A stretch of 64,000 nt of DNA from Borreliella andersonii (GTDB taxonomy: Bacteria; Spirochaetota; Spirochaetia; Borreliales; Borreliaceae). The stretch lies in assembly GCF_032595875.1 (NCBI RefSeq), contig NZ_CP132457.1, forward strand, positions 806,001 to 870,000, in the 5' to 3' direction. The position numbers and the translations under genes were made by a program. Positions within the stretch are counted from its first letter, which is position 1; every line of letters starts with the position of its first letter. The notes below the pieces were generated by a model, which was not told the origin of the DNA, did no database searches, and saw only the letters and a program-made list of their open reading frames with translations. Shown piece after piece: positions 54,778-64,000 of this stretch.

Positions 54778-55644
54778 TTGAAAAGCATGACGGGATTTTT
54801 TTATTTAGAAAAGATAATTGGTAATTATATGTTTAGTGTTAATTTGAAATCTTATAATGGAAAATTTTTAGAATTTAAATTTAGATTACCAGAAATTTTT
54901 TCTGGTTATGATCTTGATATAAGAAGTTTGATTTCAAAGTATATTAGCAGAGGCAATGTTTTTTTAAATGTAGGATATAAAGAATTGGTTCCCCGTGTGA
55001 ATTTTACAGTTAATCCTAATTATATTGAAGCTATTTCTAAACTTAGAGATTCTTTGGCACATACTGATCTTAATATTAAAAACGAACTAAGTTTAGGTGA
55101 TTTTTTATCATTAAAGGGAGCTTTGATAATTGATGAGGATACTGAACATCAAGAAGAGATTTATGGGCTGTTTAAAGGTGTTCTAGAGGAAGCCTTATTG
55201 CATTACAATAATGGAAGAAGTTTTGAAGGAGAAAATACTAAGTCAGACATAGTGTCAACCCTTGTGTTAATCGAGCGGGACCTTAAAATTGTTAAAGATG
55301 CTTGCAGTGATATAAATGTTAGATTATTTGCAAGCATTAAAGAAAATATCTCTAAATTAATGGATGAATTTAGAGATTTAAATATTGCAGAAGAGGCAGC
55401 TAAAATGGCAATTCGTTTAGATATCAATGAAGAGATTATGCGCTTAGATTCTCATATAGAAACTTTTTATAAAAATCTTGAATATGAGATATGTGGCAAA
55501 GTTCTTGAATTTATTTCTCAAGAAATGCACAGAGAAATAACAACCATGAGTAATAAGGCGGTTGATCTTGATATTAAGAATTTGATTTTGAATATGAAGT
55601 TAAATTTAGAAAAAATAAAAGAGCAAATAAGGAATGTTGAATGA
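54778..55644 (+). CDS. YicC family protein (endoribonuclease-like)
   Basis: A 288-residue YicC-type protein. The opening KSMTGFFYLEK, VNLKSYNGKFLEFKFRLPEIF and the C-terminal SHIETFYKNLEY and EMHREITTMSNKAVDLDIKNLILNMKLNLEKIKEQIRNVE (the last containing the E-Q-x-x-N ending) are the family blocks. YicC proteins have been linked to RNA degradation. The TTG at 54778 has AAGGGTG before it. It overlaps the next gene by four bases, in the common yicC-kinase-omega order. Confidence 0.85.
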   Translation: MKSMTGFFYLEKIIGNYMFSVNLKSYNGKFLEFKFRLPEIFSGYDLDIRSLISKYISRGNVFLNVGYKELVPRVNFTVNPNYIEAISKLRDSLAHTDLNIKNELSLGDFLSLKGALIIDEDTEHQEEIYGLFKGVLEEALLHYNNGRSFEGENTKSDIVSTLVLIERDLKIVKDACSDINVRLFASIKENISKLMDEFRDLNIAEEAAKMAIRLDINEEIMRLDSHIETFYKNLEYEICGKVLEFISQEMHREITTMSNKAVDLDIKNLILNMKLNLEKIKEQIRNVE

Positions 55645-56183
55645 GAATAGCACTTTCTGGTAAGAGTGGTTGTGGCAATACTACTGTAAGTGGGATGATT
55701 GCTAAACATTATGGTCTTGAGTTTATTAATTATACTTTTCATGATATTGCAAGAGAGCATAATATTCCTTTTTCAGAGTTTTATGAGAAAGAGATAATAG
55801 GAAGAAATGATTACTATTGGGATAGATATCTTGACAATAGATTGTCTGTGCTTTCTAGAAAAAAAAATACAGTACTTGCATCTCGTCTTGCCATTTGGAT
55901 TTCTAAGAGCGCTGATTTAAAAATATATCTTTATGCTAAAATAGAAGTTAGAGCCGAGAGAATAATGATTAGAGAGGGGGGCATGTATTCTGACGTTTTA
56001 AGCAGTACTTTTAGTAGAGATGAAAATGATAAAAAAAGATATTTAGCTATTTACAATATAGATATTGATGATTATTCTTCAGAGACCGATTTAGTGATTG
56101 ATGTTACAAATATTAATTCAAATGAAGTTTTTGAATTAATTAGGGATGAAATTGATAAAAGAAACTTGAAAAAAATTAGCTAA
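55641..56183 (+). CDS. cmk: Cytidylate-kinase-like NMP kinase
   Basis: A 180-residue P-loop kinase. IALSGKSGCGNTTVSGMIAKHY is the P-loop with Asn in place of the usual Lys-adjacent residue (GCGNTT instead of GxGKS/T). VLASRLAIWI, the lid AERIMIREGG and DIDDYSSETDLVIDVTN follow. This is the shorter archaeal/spirochaetal type of cytidylate kinase (AAA_18-like), not the 220-residue E. coli type. The substrate is presumed to be CMP/dCMP. The ATG overlaps yicC. Confidence 0.75.
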   Translation: MRIALSGKSGCGNTTVSGMIAKHYGLEFINYTFHDIAREHNIPFSEFYEKEIIGRNDYYWDRYLDNRLSVLSRKKNTVLASRLAIWISKSADLKIYLYAKIEVRAERIMIREGGMYSDVLSSTFSRDENDKKRYLAIYNIDIDDYSSETDLVIDVTNINSNEVFELIRDEIDKRNLKKIS

Positions 56184-56217
56184 ACTTATTAATATGTTTG
56201 GCTAATAAGGAGATTAA

Positions 56218-56418
56218 ATGACTAAATTGCCTTTAAAAAAAATACAAGATTTTGATGGAAATTTTTATGAGCTTGTTGTTGCAACTATAATGCGCACAGA
56301 GCAAATTATAGACAATATTTCTTTGGCAGAACATGCTATTTTTGATGATAAAATACTAGGACAAGCTTTTAATGATGTTTTGACTGGTAAATTTAGCTAT
56401 TCAATTGAAGGAAGATAG
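56218..56418 (+). CDS. rpoZ: RNA polymerase omega subunit-like protein
   Basis: A 66-residue protein. [19 protein letters not shown] aligns with the omega family's F/YELVxxAxxRxxQ helix. The position between the nucleotide kinase and miaA agrees with omega-like genes elsewhere, which usually follow a gmk-type kinase. Omega stabilises beta-prime folding. AAGGAG lies before the ATG. It overlaps miaA by 14 bases. Call is likely but the protein is short and divergent. Confidence 0.68.
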   Translation: MTKLPLKKIQDFDGNFYELVVATIMRTEQIIDNISLAEHAIFDDKILGQAFNDVLTGKFSYSIEGR

Positions 56419-57325
56419 AATAGTTTTTATTTTTGGCCCTACAGCTGTGGGCAAAAGCAATATTTTGTTTCATTTTCCAAAAAATCAAGCAGAAATTATT
56501 AATGTTGACTCTATTCAAGTGTATAAAGAGTTTAATATAGCTTCTTCAAAGCCAAGCAAAGATTTAATGAAACATATAAAGCATCATTTAGTAGATTTTT
56601 TAGATCCCGAAAAGGAGTATACCATTGGAATTTTTTACGAACATGCTTTAAGAATAGTAAAAGAAATAAGACAGAAAAAAAAAATTCCCATATTTGTAGG
56701 AGGTACTGCTTTTTATTTTAAGCATTTAAAGGACGGATTTCCTTCAACGCCTTTGGTTACTTCTAAAATAAGAGCTTATGTAAATAATCTTTTAGAGCTT
56801 AAGGGTAAATCTTATCTTTTAAAGGAATTGGAAAATATAGATCCTGTCAGATTTCATATGTTAAACAAGAATGATATTTATCGAATTAAAAGATCGCTTG
56901 AGGTTTACTATCAAACAGGCATTCCTATTAGCCAATTTAAAAAAAAACAAAATAGTGAATTTAAAAATGTCGTGAGTATAGGCCTTAAGAGATCTTTTAA
57001 GGATTTGAAAACCAGAATATCAATAAGAATTAATGAAATGCTTGGTAGTGGATTACTTTCCGAGATTAAGGGATTGTTTAGCAAGGGTTACAATGAAAGT
57101 ACTCCGGCTTTTAAAGGGATAGGCTACAATGAGTTTTTATTATGGAAAAGTAGACCTTATTATGGTTTAAATGATATAATAAGATTAATAAACAAAAATT
57201 CGTTTTTATATGCAAAAAGGCAAATGACCTTTTTTGCCAAGATTTCTGATGTTTTATGGCTTCATCCAGAGGATGATTTAGATGACATTTTGAATTTAAT
57301 TTTTAAAGTTGATAAGGAGATTTAG
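56405..57325 (+). CDS. miaA: tRNA dimethylallyltransferase MiaA
   Basis: Adds isopentenyl to A37 of UNN-decoding tRNAs, 306 residues. [15 protein letters not shown] is the P-loop, [20 protein letters not shown] the substrate-binding block, and [25 protein letters not shown] and [10 protein letters not shown] follow. The TTG at 56405 overlaps the omega-like gene. Confidence 0.95.
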   Translation: MKEDRIVFIFGPTAVGKSNILFHFPKNQAEIINVDSIQVYKEFNIASSKPSKDLMKHIKHHLVDFLDPEKEYTIGIFYEHALRIVKEIRQKKKIPIFVGGTAFYFKHLKDGFPSTPLVTSKIRAYVNNLLELKGKSYLLKELENIDPVRFHMLNKNDIYRIKRSLEVYYQTGIPISQFKKKQNSEFKNVVSIGLKRSFKDLKTRISIRINEMLGSGLLSEIKGLFSKGYNESTPAFKGIGYNEFLLWKSRPYYGLNDIIRLINKNSFLYAKRQMTFFAKISDVLWLHPEDDLDDILNLIFKVDKEI

Positions 57326-57328
57326 GGA

Positions 57329-57424
57329 GTGCCTTGCGGAAGAAAAAGAAAATTAAAAAAAATTTCTACCCATAAAAGGAAGAAAAAAAGAAGAAAAAAT
57401 AGACATAAGAAAAAAAATAAGTAA
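57329..57424 (+). CDS. Tiny basic ribosomal protein, bS22-like (AURKAIP1/COX24 domain)
   Basis: A 31-codon reading frame from GTG 57329: V/MPCGRKRKLKKISTHKRK, then a run of Lys and Arg with Asn and His near residues 24-26 (KNRHKKK), ending at TAA 57422-57424. More than half of its residues are Lys or Arg. The pattern PxGxKRKxxKxxTHKRKKxxRKNRHKKK is that of the AURKAIP1/COX24 domain proteins, which include the small-subunit protein bS22. AAGGAG stands nine bases before the GTG, a normal ribosome binding site. It starts four bases after miaA. Too short for usual gene finders. I recall that bS22 has been reported in a Borrelia ribosome structure, which supports it. Confidence 0.8.
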   Translation: MPCGRKRKLKKISTHKRKKKRRKNRHKKKNK

Positions 57425-57425
57425 T

Positions 57426-57464
57426 TTATTACATTGATCGGACTGTTGTCCGGTTATGTAGTAA
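57426..57464. terminator. Long hairpin between the convergent bS22-like and SH3-like genes
   Basis: CGGAC-TGTT-GTCCG (57439-57452) is the core. Pairing extends outward to about 57426/57464 with G-T pairs and a single bulge, giving roughly 16 base pairs. It lies between the stops of two convergent genes, the place for a shared bidirectional terminator. No T run follows on either strand, so it may be a weak or factor-assisted terminator. Confidence 0.55.
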
Positions 57465-57466
57465 GG

Positions 57467-57838
57467 CTATTTAGAATGATCAATTATTAGATTGTTGACT
57501 ATGTTTATGTCTTTGCTAAAGATGTATCTTTTAGTTCCTTTGTAATTGACTAGGATCCAATTTCCTTCAACTCCATAGTGCTCTGTTTTTTCTAGTGTTT
57601 TTTCAATTTTTAGGACTTCACCTTTTCTGAGTAGAATTGCGTAATCATAATCTAATTCGCTATTTTTCTTAGTGCTTTTTCTAAGAAAAGCATAATCTTT
57701 TACTATTATGCCCATTTTATTGCTAAAGCCAAGAATGCTACTTTTAGGCAAATTTAATTTTTGAATGAGAGGAATTTTGTTATTTTTATTGCAAGCTAAA
57801 AGAACTAAGGATATTAAATATAATGTTTTTATATTCAT
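57467..57838 (-). CDS. Putative lipoprotein with SH3-like domain
   Basis: A 123-residue exported protein. MNIKTLYLISLVLLACNKNN is a lipoprotein signal peptide with lipobox LLAC (Cys16). The mature part (MGIIVKDYAFLRKSTKKNSELDYDYAILLRKGEVLKIEKTLEK ... GNWILVNYKGTKRYIFSKDI) looks like a bacterial SH3 domain, which may bind cell-wall peptides. It is convergent with the bS22-like gene and divergent from the barrel gene at 57919. Confidence 0.65.
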   Translation of the reverse strand: MNIKTLYLISLVLLACNKNNKIPLIQKLNLPKSSILGFSNKMGIIVKDYAFLRKSTKKNSELDYDYAILLRKGEVLKIEKTLEKTEHYGVEGNWILVNYKGTKRYIFSKDINIVNNLIIDHSK

Positions 57839-57874
57839 AATTTTCTTGATTTTTTATATACTATTTTAGTGTGT

Positions 57875-57892
57875 TACTATAATAATATAGTA
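57875..57892. promoter_or_regulatory. Inverted repeat with -10 box between divergent envelope genes
   Basis: TACTATA (57875-57881) and TATAGTA (57886-57892) are exact inverted arms around four bases. TATAAT at 57878-57883 lies in it and is a candidate -10 for the barrel gene 36 bases downstream. The gap (57839-57918) serves two divergent genes. Confidence 0.4.
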
Positions 57893-57918
57893 TTTTTTAG
57901 AATTTTTAAGGATTGTTA

Positions 57919-58464
57919 ATGAAGAAATATCTTTTTTTTATTTTATTTCTCATCTCTTCTAATAATTTAATTGTTTCTTATCCACTTTCTTTTGGTGGAG
58001 GTTTTTCTTATCAATTTACTAATTATACTGATAAAACGGGCTCCACTAAATTTGCTCCAAATTTTACTAGAGCAGATCATGGGATTAATTTTAATTTATT
58101 TTTTGATGTAAATTATGTGCTTTTTGAAATGTCTTACAAAGAGGCTTTTGTCACTACTCACAATGGGAGATATTTCTCACTTGGGCTTTATGGAACGTAT
58201 CCAATGGTTTTTAAAGAGCAGATTAGAATGCTTTTCCCGTTGATTGGGTTTAAATATGCTTTTGACTTGAGCTCTGCTAACTTCAATCTCTTTTTTTTAA
58301 GCATGGGGCTTGCTGCTGATCTTTTTATTCCCGATCTTGATGGTTTATATATTAGGCCTTTGTTTATGATTTCCATTTCTCCATTTTCTAATTATAAAAA
58401 TTTTTCTGGGTTGACAACTGAAATTATGCTTGGATTTAATATCGGTTGGAGATTTTTCAATTAG
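57919..58464 (+). CDS. Small outer-membrane beta-barrel-like protein
   Basis: A 181-residue exported protein I do not recognise. The signal peptide (MKKYLFFILFLISSNNLIVS) is followed by Phe/Tyr/Gly-rich alternating strands (FGGGFSYQFTNYTD, NFNLFFDVNYVLFEMSYKEAF, FSLGLYGTYPMVF). It ends in TTEIMLGFNIGWRFFN with an aromatic near the C-terminus, as expected of an 8-strand barrel. ATG at 57919 is used; TTG at 57913 is an alternative. The 3' end overlaps that of the phosphodiester-glycosidase gene by eight bases, convergent. Confidence 0.6.
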   Translation: MKKYLFFILFLISSNNLIVSYPLSFGGGFSYQFTNYTDKTGSTKFAPNFTRADHGINFNLFFDVNYVLFEMSYKEAFVTTHNGRYFSLGLYGTYPMVFKEQIRMLFPLIGFKYAFDLSSANFNLFFLSMGLAADLFIPDLDGLYIRPLFMISISPFSNYKNFSGLTTEIMLGFNIGWRFFN

Positions 58465-59239
58465 GAAGTTTTATTCCTAAATGAAATGGTACAGATCTTT
58501 CCTGTCCAAAGATGTTTGCAGTGAAGTTTAATTTGTAAGGAGCATTATTTGATTTTACAACAAGTGTGCTTGAGCCTCCTCCATCTAGATTGATGGCGTT
58601 AGTCATGCCATAGCTTAATGCAAAATCAATAGCTTCATTAAGAGAAGCTCCTTTGCTATTATTGACCCCCCTTCCTTCTATTGTAACAAGAAATAAATAC
58701 TTATTATTTTTATCAGTTCCTATTATTGTTCTTGGATGCTTTGTTTCTTTGAAATTTTTTTTATATTTTCCGTTTTTTATTAAAACAAAAAATCCGCTAA
58801 ATCCATAATCACAGCTTTCTATTTCATCTTCTTTGGGATTCAATATAATTTTATTGTGTTTTATTACAATCTCTCCGTAGTTGTTTATTTGCTTTGAAAT
58901 CATTTTTTTATTATATATATAAAGTCCTTTTGGGAAAAACATGTTTTGTTTAACTTCGTACGGACTTGTGTTAATTGCAATGTCAACATTGTTAGAAATT
59001 AAGAAATGGCTTGTTGTTTGGCCTTTAAAGAAGTAATTATTCAACTTTTTGTCGTAAATGGGTTTTGATATAGTAAATTTTAGATCTTTATTTTCAATTT
59101 TTATTAGAACATAATTGCTGCTTATGAAATGATCCCTAATAATTTTGTATTTAGCTTTTTTAGTGATTGATTTGGACAGCATTAGTCCCGATGAAATGCT
59201 TAAAATCAATACTAGTAGTGTTAATATTTTTTTATTCAT
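58457..59239 (-). CDS. NAGPA-domain (phosphodiester glycosidase-like) protein
   Basis: A 260-residue exported protein. The N-terminus (ILTLLVLILSISSGLMLS) is a signal peptide or membrane anchor. NAINLDGGGSSTLVV near residues 212-226 is the hallmark of the NAGPA/DUF2233 family, together with HPRTIIGTDKNNKYLFLVTIEGRG. In related proteins the domain removes sugars held by a phosphodiester bond, for example from cell-wall polymers. The target in Borrelia is unknown. Its start overlaps the upstream TPR-like gene by eight bases. Confidence 0.8.
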   Translation of the reverse strand: MNKKILTLLVLILSISSGLMLSKSITKKAKYKIIRDHFISSNYVLIKIENKDLKFTISKPIYDKKLNNYFFKGQTTSHFLISNNVDIAINTSPYEVKQNMFFPKGLYIYNKKMISKQINNYGEIVIKHNKIILNPKEDEIESCDYGFSGFFVLIKNGKYKKNFKETKHPRTIIGTDKNNKYLFLVTIEGRGVNNSKGASLNEAIDFALSYGMTNAINLDGGGSSTLVVKSNNAPYKLNFTANIFGQERSVPFHLGIKLPN

Positions 59240-59747
59240 TTCTTTTGATTTTATAAGAATAAATGCTTTTGGGATATTTTGTTAATATGAGATTTTTAAT
59301 TTTAGTTGCCAATTTTTCATTTTTAAATTTTATAATACTAAATATTTGATAAATTATTTTGACATCTATATTTTTTTCGTTATTTAAAATTTTTTTAATT
59401 TCTTTTTCATTAATATTATCCTTATTTATTCTTAGTTTTAGCGAAATGATTTCGGTTTTTATTTTTTGATTTTTGATCTTTTTTTGGTTTATTTTGTTTA
59501 AAAAATTATTAGCTTCTTTATATTTTTTTATTTTTAGATAGTATTTTGTAATTAGCAGATAATATTGTTCTAAATCAAAATTTTTAATTTTGTTTATTGT
59601 TTCTAATTCTTTTGACAGGTTATTAGTTAAGTCATAAAGCATATGTAGCTTTATTAAATTTTCTATATTTTCTGTGTCATTACTCTGTAATTCAAAGGGA
59701 AAAATTACTAAAAATAATAAAACATAAAAAAAGGATACCCAGTCCAT
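59232..59747 (-). CDS. Exported helical protein, TPR-like
   Basis: A 171-residue protein of unknown function with a signal peptide or anchor (VSFFYVLLFLVIFPFELQS). The rest is almost wholly Lys/Asn/Ile/Leu-rich helix, with TPR-like pairs (YYLLITKYYLKIKKYKEANNFLNKINQKKI). It precedes and overlaps the phosphodiester-glycosidase-like gene, so it is probably its operon partner. The 89-base gap to the helicase gene upstream holds nothing recognisable apart from AT-rich DNA. Confidence 0.55.
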   Translation of the reverse strand: MDWVSFFYVLLFLVIFPFELQSNDTENIENLIKLHMLYDLTNNLSKELETINKIKNFDLEQYYLLITKYYLKIKKYKEANNFLNKINQKKIKNQKIKTEIISLKLRINKDNINEKEIKKILNNEKNIDVKIIYQIFSIIKFKNEKLATKIKNLILTKYPKSIYSYKIKRNE

Positions 59748-59836
59748 AATTTATTATAAACTTTGTTTTGAGAATAACGAAAGTAATCCCGAAATTATTG
59801 TTAGCATGGCTGTTAATTTTGTTTAGGGTTTAGTTT

Positions 59837-62308
59837 TTAAAAAAAGTAATTTAATTTTTTGTAAACTTTATTTATTAATTTTTTTATAAAATGTAATTTT
59901 TGTATGTATTCTTTGTTTTCTATAAGGCTTTTTATGCTTTCCATAGATACTTCTACTGCCATTATGAAATTTTGTTTGGGTTTTAGTCTAAAATTTCCAG
60001 AATAATCTGTTTCCAATGATAAAAAAAGAGCATTTTTTTTAGGGGGCGAGCTTATAAATTGCATTGTACATTCTAAAAGGTTTTTCATTTTTTCAGTTTC
60101 GTCAATGTTTACATTCTTTGTTTCATATTTTTTTATACAATGCCAATCTTTTCCCATGTTTTTGATTATTTCTATAGTTTCTAAAAATTTTTTGTTGTTA
60201 AAAACCGTTATATTTTTATGCATCAATTGCATTTTAATTTTTTTCAAATCTTCATTATTTTGATTGTTTAGTTCGTTTTTAAAAATCATTTCTTTTAGCA
60301 CTTCTAGGTTAATTTTTATTGCATAAATGTTATTTTTGTATTCCACTTTGAAAAATTTCTTTCCTATTTTGATTTCATTGATAATTTTTGTCTGTTCAGT
60401 GGTTGCTATTTGTTTCTCTTTACCAGATATGTCTTTATGTTTAAACTCTTCATTAAGGATAATGTCATCAATCCATTCTTTTTTTAAGACGCCAATAGAT
60501 CTTGCATACATTTTTGTAGTTTCTATAATTTCTCCTGCAACGAAATATTTTACAGAGTCGGTGCTAATAAGTGATCCGGGATGAATTATTACGTTTTGAG
60601 CCTTGATGGTTTTATATTTCTTTTTTGAAGTTTTAAAGCAAATATAGTCCCTCATTCCTCTCATTATTGATTTTAAATATCCTTCGTTGTCAAAAACACC
60701 TTTTTGTGTTATTGGTATATTTAATTTGCTAACAATGCTTTCAAGTTGCATTTGTACATTTGCGATCTCTTCGAGTCCTTGTAGATCTAAATAATTTTCC
60801 TTTGTGAAAGCTTCTTTATTTGGAGCTTTTTTAAAATCTTCGAAGATATTAATAAATCCAATTAAATCCCCCATTGGATTTTTATATTTTAAGTGTGCTT
60901 GTCTAGCTTCCATTTCTTCATTTTGGGGTAGTAGAAAAATCCCACTTGTGGATAAAAATGATAGGCCTATTGTGGTTTGATAAATCGCTTGTGGGTAATT
61001 TATCATTGCTTCGACTAATGCTCTTGAATGTGCTGGTATTAATGGGAATAATATCATATATTTCCCAATTTCTGTAAGTTCATTTTTATTGTTTATAGCA
61101 TCCAGCGATTTTAATATTTTGCTTGCGGTTTGAATTGAATGCGTTGATGGTTTTGAAATAAAGTCAAAGTGGGTAAAATCTCTAATTCCAATATCTGCCA
61201 TTCTTAGTACTACTTCAGATAGGTCTGTTCTGTATATTTCTTCTTTTTGGTAATCTTCTCTTAATTGATAATCTTCTCTTTTATAAAGTCTATAGCAAGT
61301 TCCTTTTGAAAGTCTTCCTGCTCGACCGGCTCTTTGAGTTGCTGATGATTTTGAAATTGGAACTTCCTGGAGCGAATAGGTATGAGTTTTTGTTTGAAAT
61401 TTGTTTGTTTTGACTTTTCCACTATCTATTACTATTTTAATATTTTCAACTGTGATTGAGGTTTCTGCTATGTTTGTTGACACTATTATTTTTCTTTTAT
61501 TTTTAGGAGTAGTCATAAATATTTGCTCTTGAGCTTCTTTAGGCATCCTGCCGTATAAAGGAAATATTATTAAATTTTTTTTTGAGTTTAATTCTTGTAA
61601 TTCTTTTATAGTTTCTTTTATTTCCTTCTCTCCAGATAAAAATATAAGAATATCTCCTGCTTTTTTTTCTTTTATTACGTTTGAGACAATTTCTTTTATT
61701 TTTAATATCATTCCTTTTGATGTGTTTAAAAGAGGAGGATTGTATATTATTTGTACTGGGTAAGTGATAGTTTCAATACTAACAACCGGAGCATTATTGA
61801 AATATTTTGAAAATATTTTTGTGTTTATCGTAGCAGACGAAATTATGATTTTAAAATCATCCCTTTTTCTTGAAATGTCTTTAATAAGACCCAATATAAA
61901 GTCGATGTTTAAACTTCTTTCGTGTGCTTCATCTATTATTATTACGTCATATTCATAAAGTAGTGTATCTTTTTTTAGCTCTTGCAGAAGTACTCCATCA
62001 GTCATTAATTTTATTTTGGTTTTTAGGCTTGTAATTTCTTCAAATCTTATCTTATAACCAACTTCTTCTCCAACATTTACACCAATATGCTTAGCAATAT
62101 ATTCAGCTATTGATATTGCAGCTATTCTTCTTGGTTGAGTTACTCCAATTTTTCCTAATTTTGCAAAGCCTGCTTCATATATTATTCTTGGTAGTTGGGT
62201 GGTTTTTCCACTACCTGTTGGACTTTCTACAATTAAAACATTATGTGTTTTCAGTACTTTTATTAATTCATCTTTGTATTTGTAAATTGGGAGTTTGAGA
62301 TCATTCAT
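59837..62308 (-). CDS. hrpA: DEAH-box RNA helicase, HrpA-like
   Basis: An 823-residue DEAH helicase. Walker A SPTGSGKTTQLPR is at residues 29-41, Walker B DEAH at 126-129, motif III SAT follows and motif VI is QRAGRAGR. Helicase-associated (HA2) and OB-fold segments follow. At 823 residues it is much shorter than E. coli HrpA and close to HrpB in length, so the A/B call is by family convention in Borrelia, where an HrpA homologue is known to affect gene expression. It is preceded by topA with two bases between. Confidence 0.88.
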   Translation of the reverse strand: MNDLKLPIYKYKDELIKVLKTHNVLIVESPTGSGKTTQLPRIIYEAGFAKLGKIGVTQPRRIAAISIAEYIAKHIGVNVGEEVGYKIRFEEITSLKTKIKLMTDGVLLQELKKDTLLYEYDVIIIDEAHERSLNIDFILGLIKDISRKRDDFKIIISSATINTKIFSKYFNNAPVVSIETITYPVQIIYNPPLLNTSKGMILKIKEIVSNVIKEKKAGDILIFLSGEKEIKETIKELQELNSKKNLIIFPLYGRMPKEAQEQIFMTTPKNKRKIIVSTNIAETSITVENIKIVIDSGKVKTNKFQTKTHTYSLQEVPISKSSATQRAGRAGRLSKGTCYRLYKREDYQLREDYQKEEIYRTDLSEVVLRMADIGIRDFTHFDFISKPSTHSIQTASKILKSLDAINNKNELTEIGKYMILFPLIPAHSRALVEAMINYPQAIYQTTIGLSFLSTSGIFLLPQNEEMEARQAHLKYKNPMGDLIGFINIFEDFKKAPNKEAFTKENYLDLQGLEEIANVQMQLESIVSKLNIPITQKGVFDNEGYLKSIMRGMRDYICFKTSKKKYKTIKAQNVIIHPGSLISTDSVKYFVAGEIIETTKMYARSIGVLKKEWIDDIILNEEFKHKDISGKEKQIATTEQTKIINEIKIGKKFFKVEYKNNIYAIKINLEVLKEMIFKNELNNQNNEDLKKIKMQLMHKNITVFNNKKFLETIEIIKNMGKDWHCIKKYETKNVNIDETEKMKNLLECTMQFISSPPKKNALFLSLETDYSGNFRLKPKQNFIMAVEVSMESIKSLIENKEYIQKLHFIKKLINKVYKKLNYFF

Positions 62309-62310
62309 AT

Positions 62311-64000
<1,690 letters not shown>

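Overview
The window is a block of a very AT-rich chromosome whose gene content and order match the spirochaete Borrelia (Lyme-disease group, Borreliella). The diagnostic neighbourhoods are rpoS downstream of a flagellar rod/P-ring block, tamB-bamA-skp, spoVG-tRNA-Gln-ctc, and coaBC-panF. From memory this is the part of the B. burgdorferi chromosome around BB0767-BB0828; I could not check this against any database, and I cannot assign a species. I see no mobile element, CRISPR array, prophage or plasmid-type gene. Coding density is high, and many genes overlap by a few bases.

Layout. 1-4.0 kb (minus): murG (partial), pdxK, tsaD, a divergent polysaccharide deacetylase, and rpoS with an excellent -24/-12 (RpoN) promoter. 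4.2-8.0 kb (minus): flagellar block flgF-flgG-[flgA relic]-flgI-flgJ, driven by a sigma70-type promoter. 8.2-20 kb (plus): a DUF2147 protein and apt; then rplU-prp-rpmA-obg-nadD-LCP-rsfS; then spoVG; then tRNA-Gln-rplY-pth-tilS-ftsH and an unknown exported protein. 20-22.4 kb: tdk (plus), an unknown exported protein and tmk (minus). 22.5-29.9 kb (plus): the outer-membrane assembly set tamB-bamA-skp. 30-45.5 kb (plus): mutS, a frameshifted comF, rimP-nusA-infB-rbfA-truB, rpsO-pnp, a propeller lipoprotein and the two LptF/G-family permeases. 45.5-57.4 kb: a tgt relic, murJ, a HEAT-repeat protein, coaBC (minus), yhdT-like, panF, an RluA-family pseudouridine synthase, a P-loop protein, murC, yicC, a cytidylate-kinase-like protein, an omega-like subunit, miaA and a tiny basic bS22-like gene. 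57.4-64 kb: a small cell-envelope cluster, then an HrpA-like helicase and topA (partial) on the minus strand.

How the genes work together. The window is mainly housekeeping: ribosome assembly and translation (L21, L27, L25, S15, Obg, RsfS, RimP, RbfA, IF2, NusA, TruB, TilS, MiaA, TsaD, Pth), RNA turnover (PNPase), peptidoglycan synthesis (MurG, MurC, MurJ) and outer-membrane biogenesis (BamA, TamB, Skp, LptF/G-like). Coenzyme and nucleotide supply (PanF with CoaBC, NadD, PdxK, Apt, Tdk, Tmk) and motility complete the set.

The least ordinary content is signs of gene decay and regulatory structure. There is a frame-broken C-terminal relic of tgt between the LptF/G pair and murJ. flgA lacks a normal start codon and continues past its stop in other frames. 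comF is split by two compensating frameshifts. Regulatory candidates are a perfect 32-bp palindrome between tmk and tamB, an attenuator-like double hairpin ahead of rimP-nusA-infB, and a hairpin leader ahead of rpsO. Unusual protein features are an Arg/Gly/Tyr-rich tandem repeat in IF2, a zinc-ribbon tail on NusA, and a Prp protease whose usual L27 cleavage site is absent. I found no convincing wholly new multi-gene system. No stretch longer than about 300 bases lacks a gene or relic.
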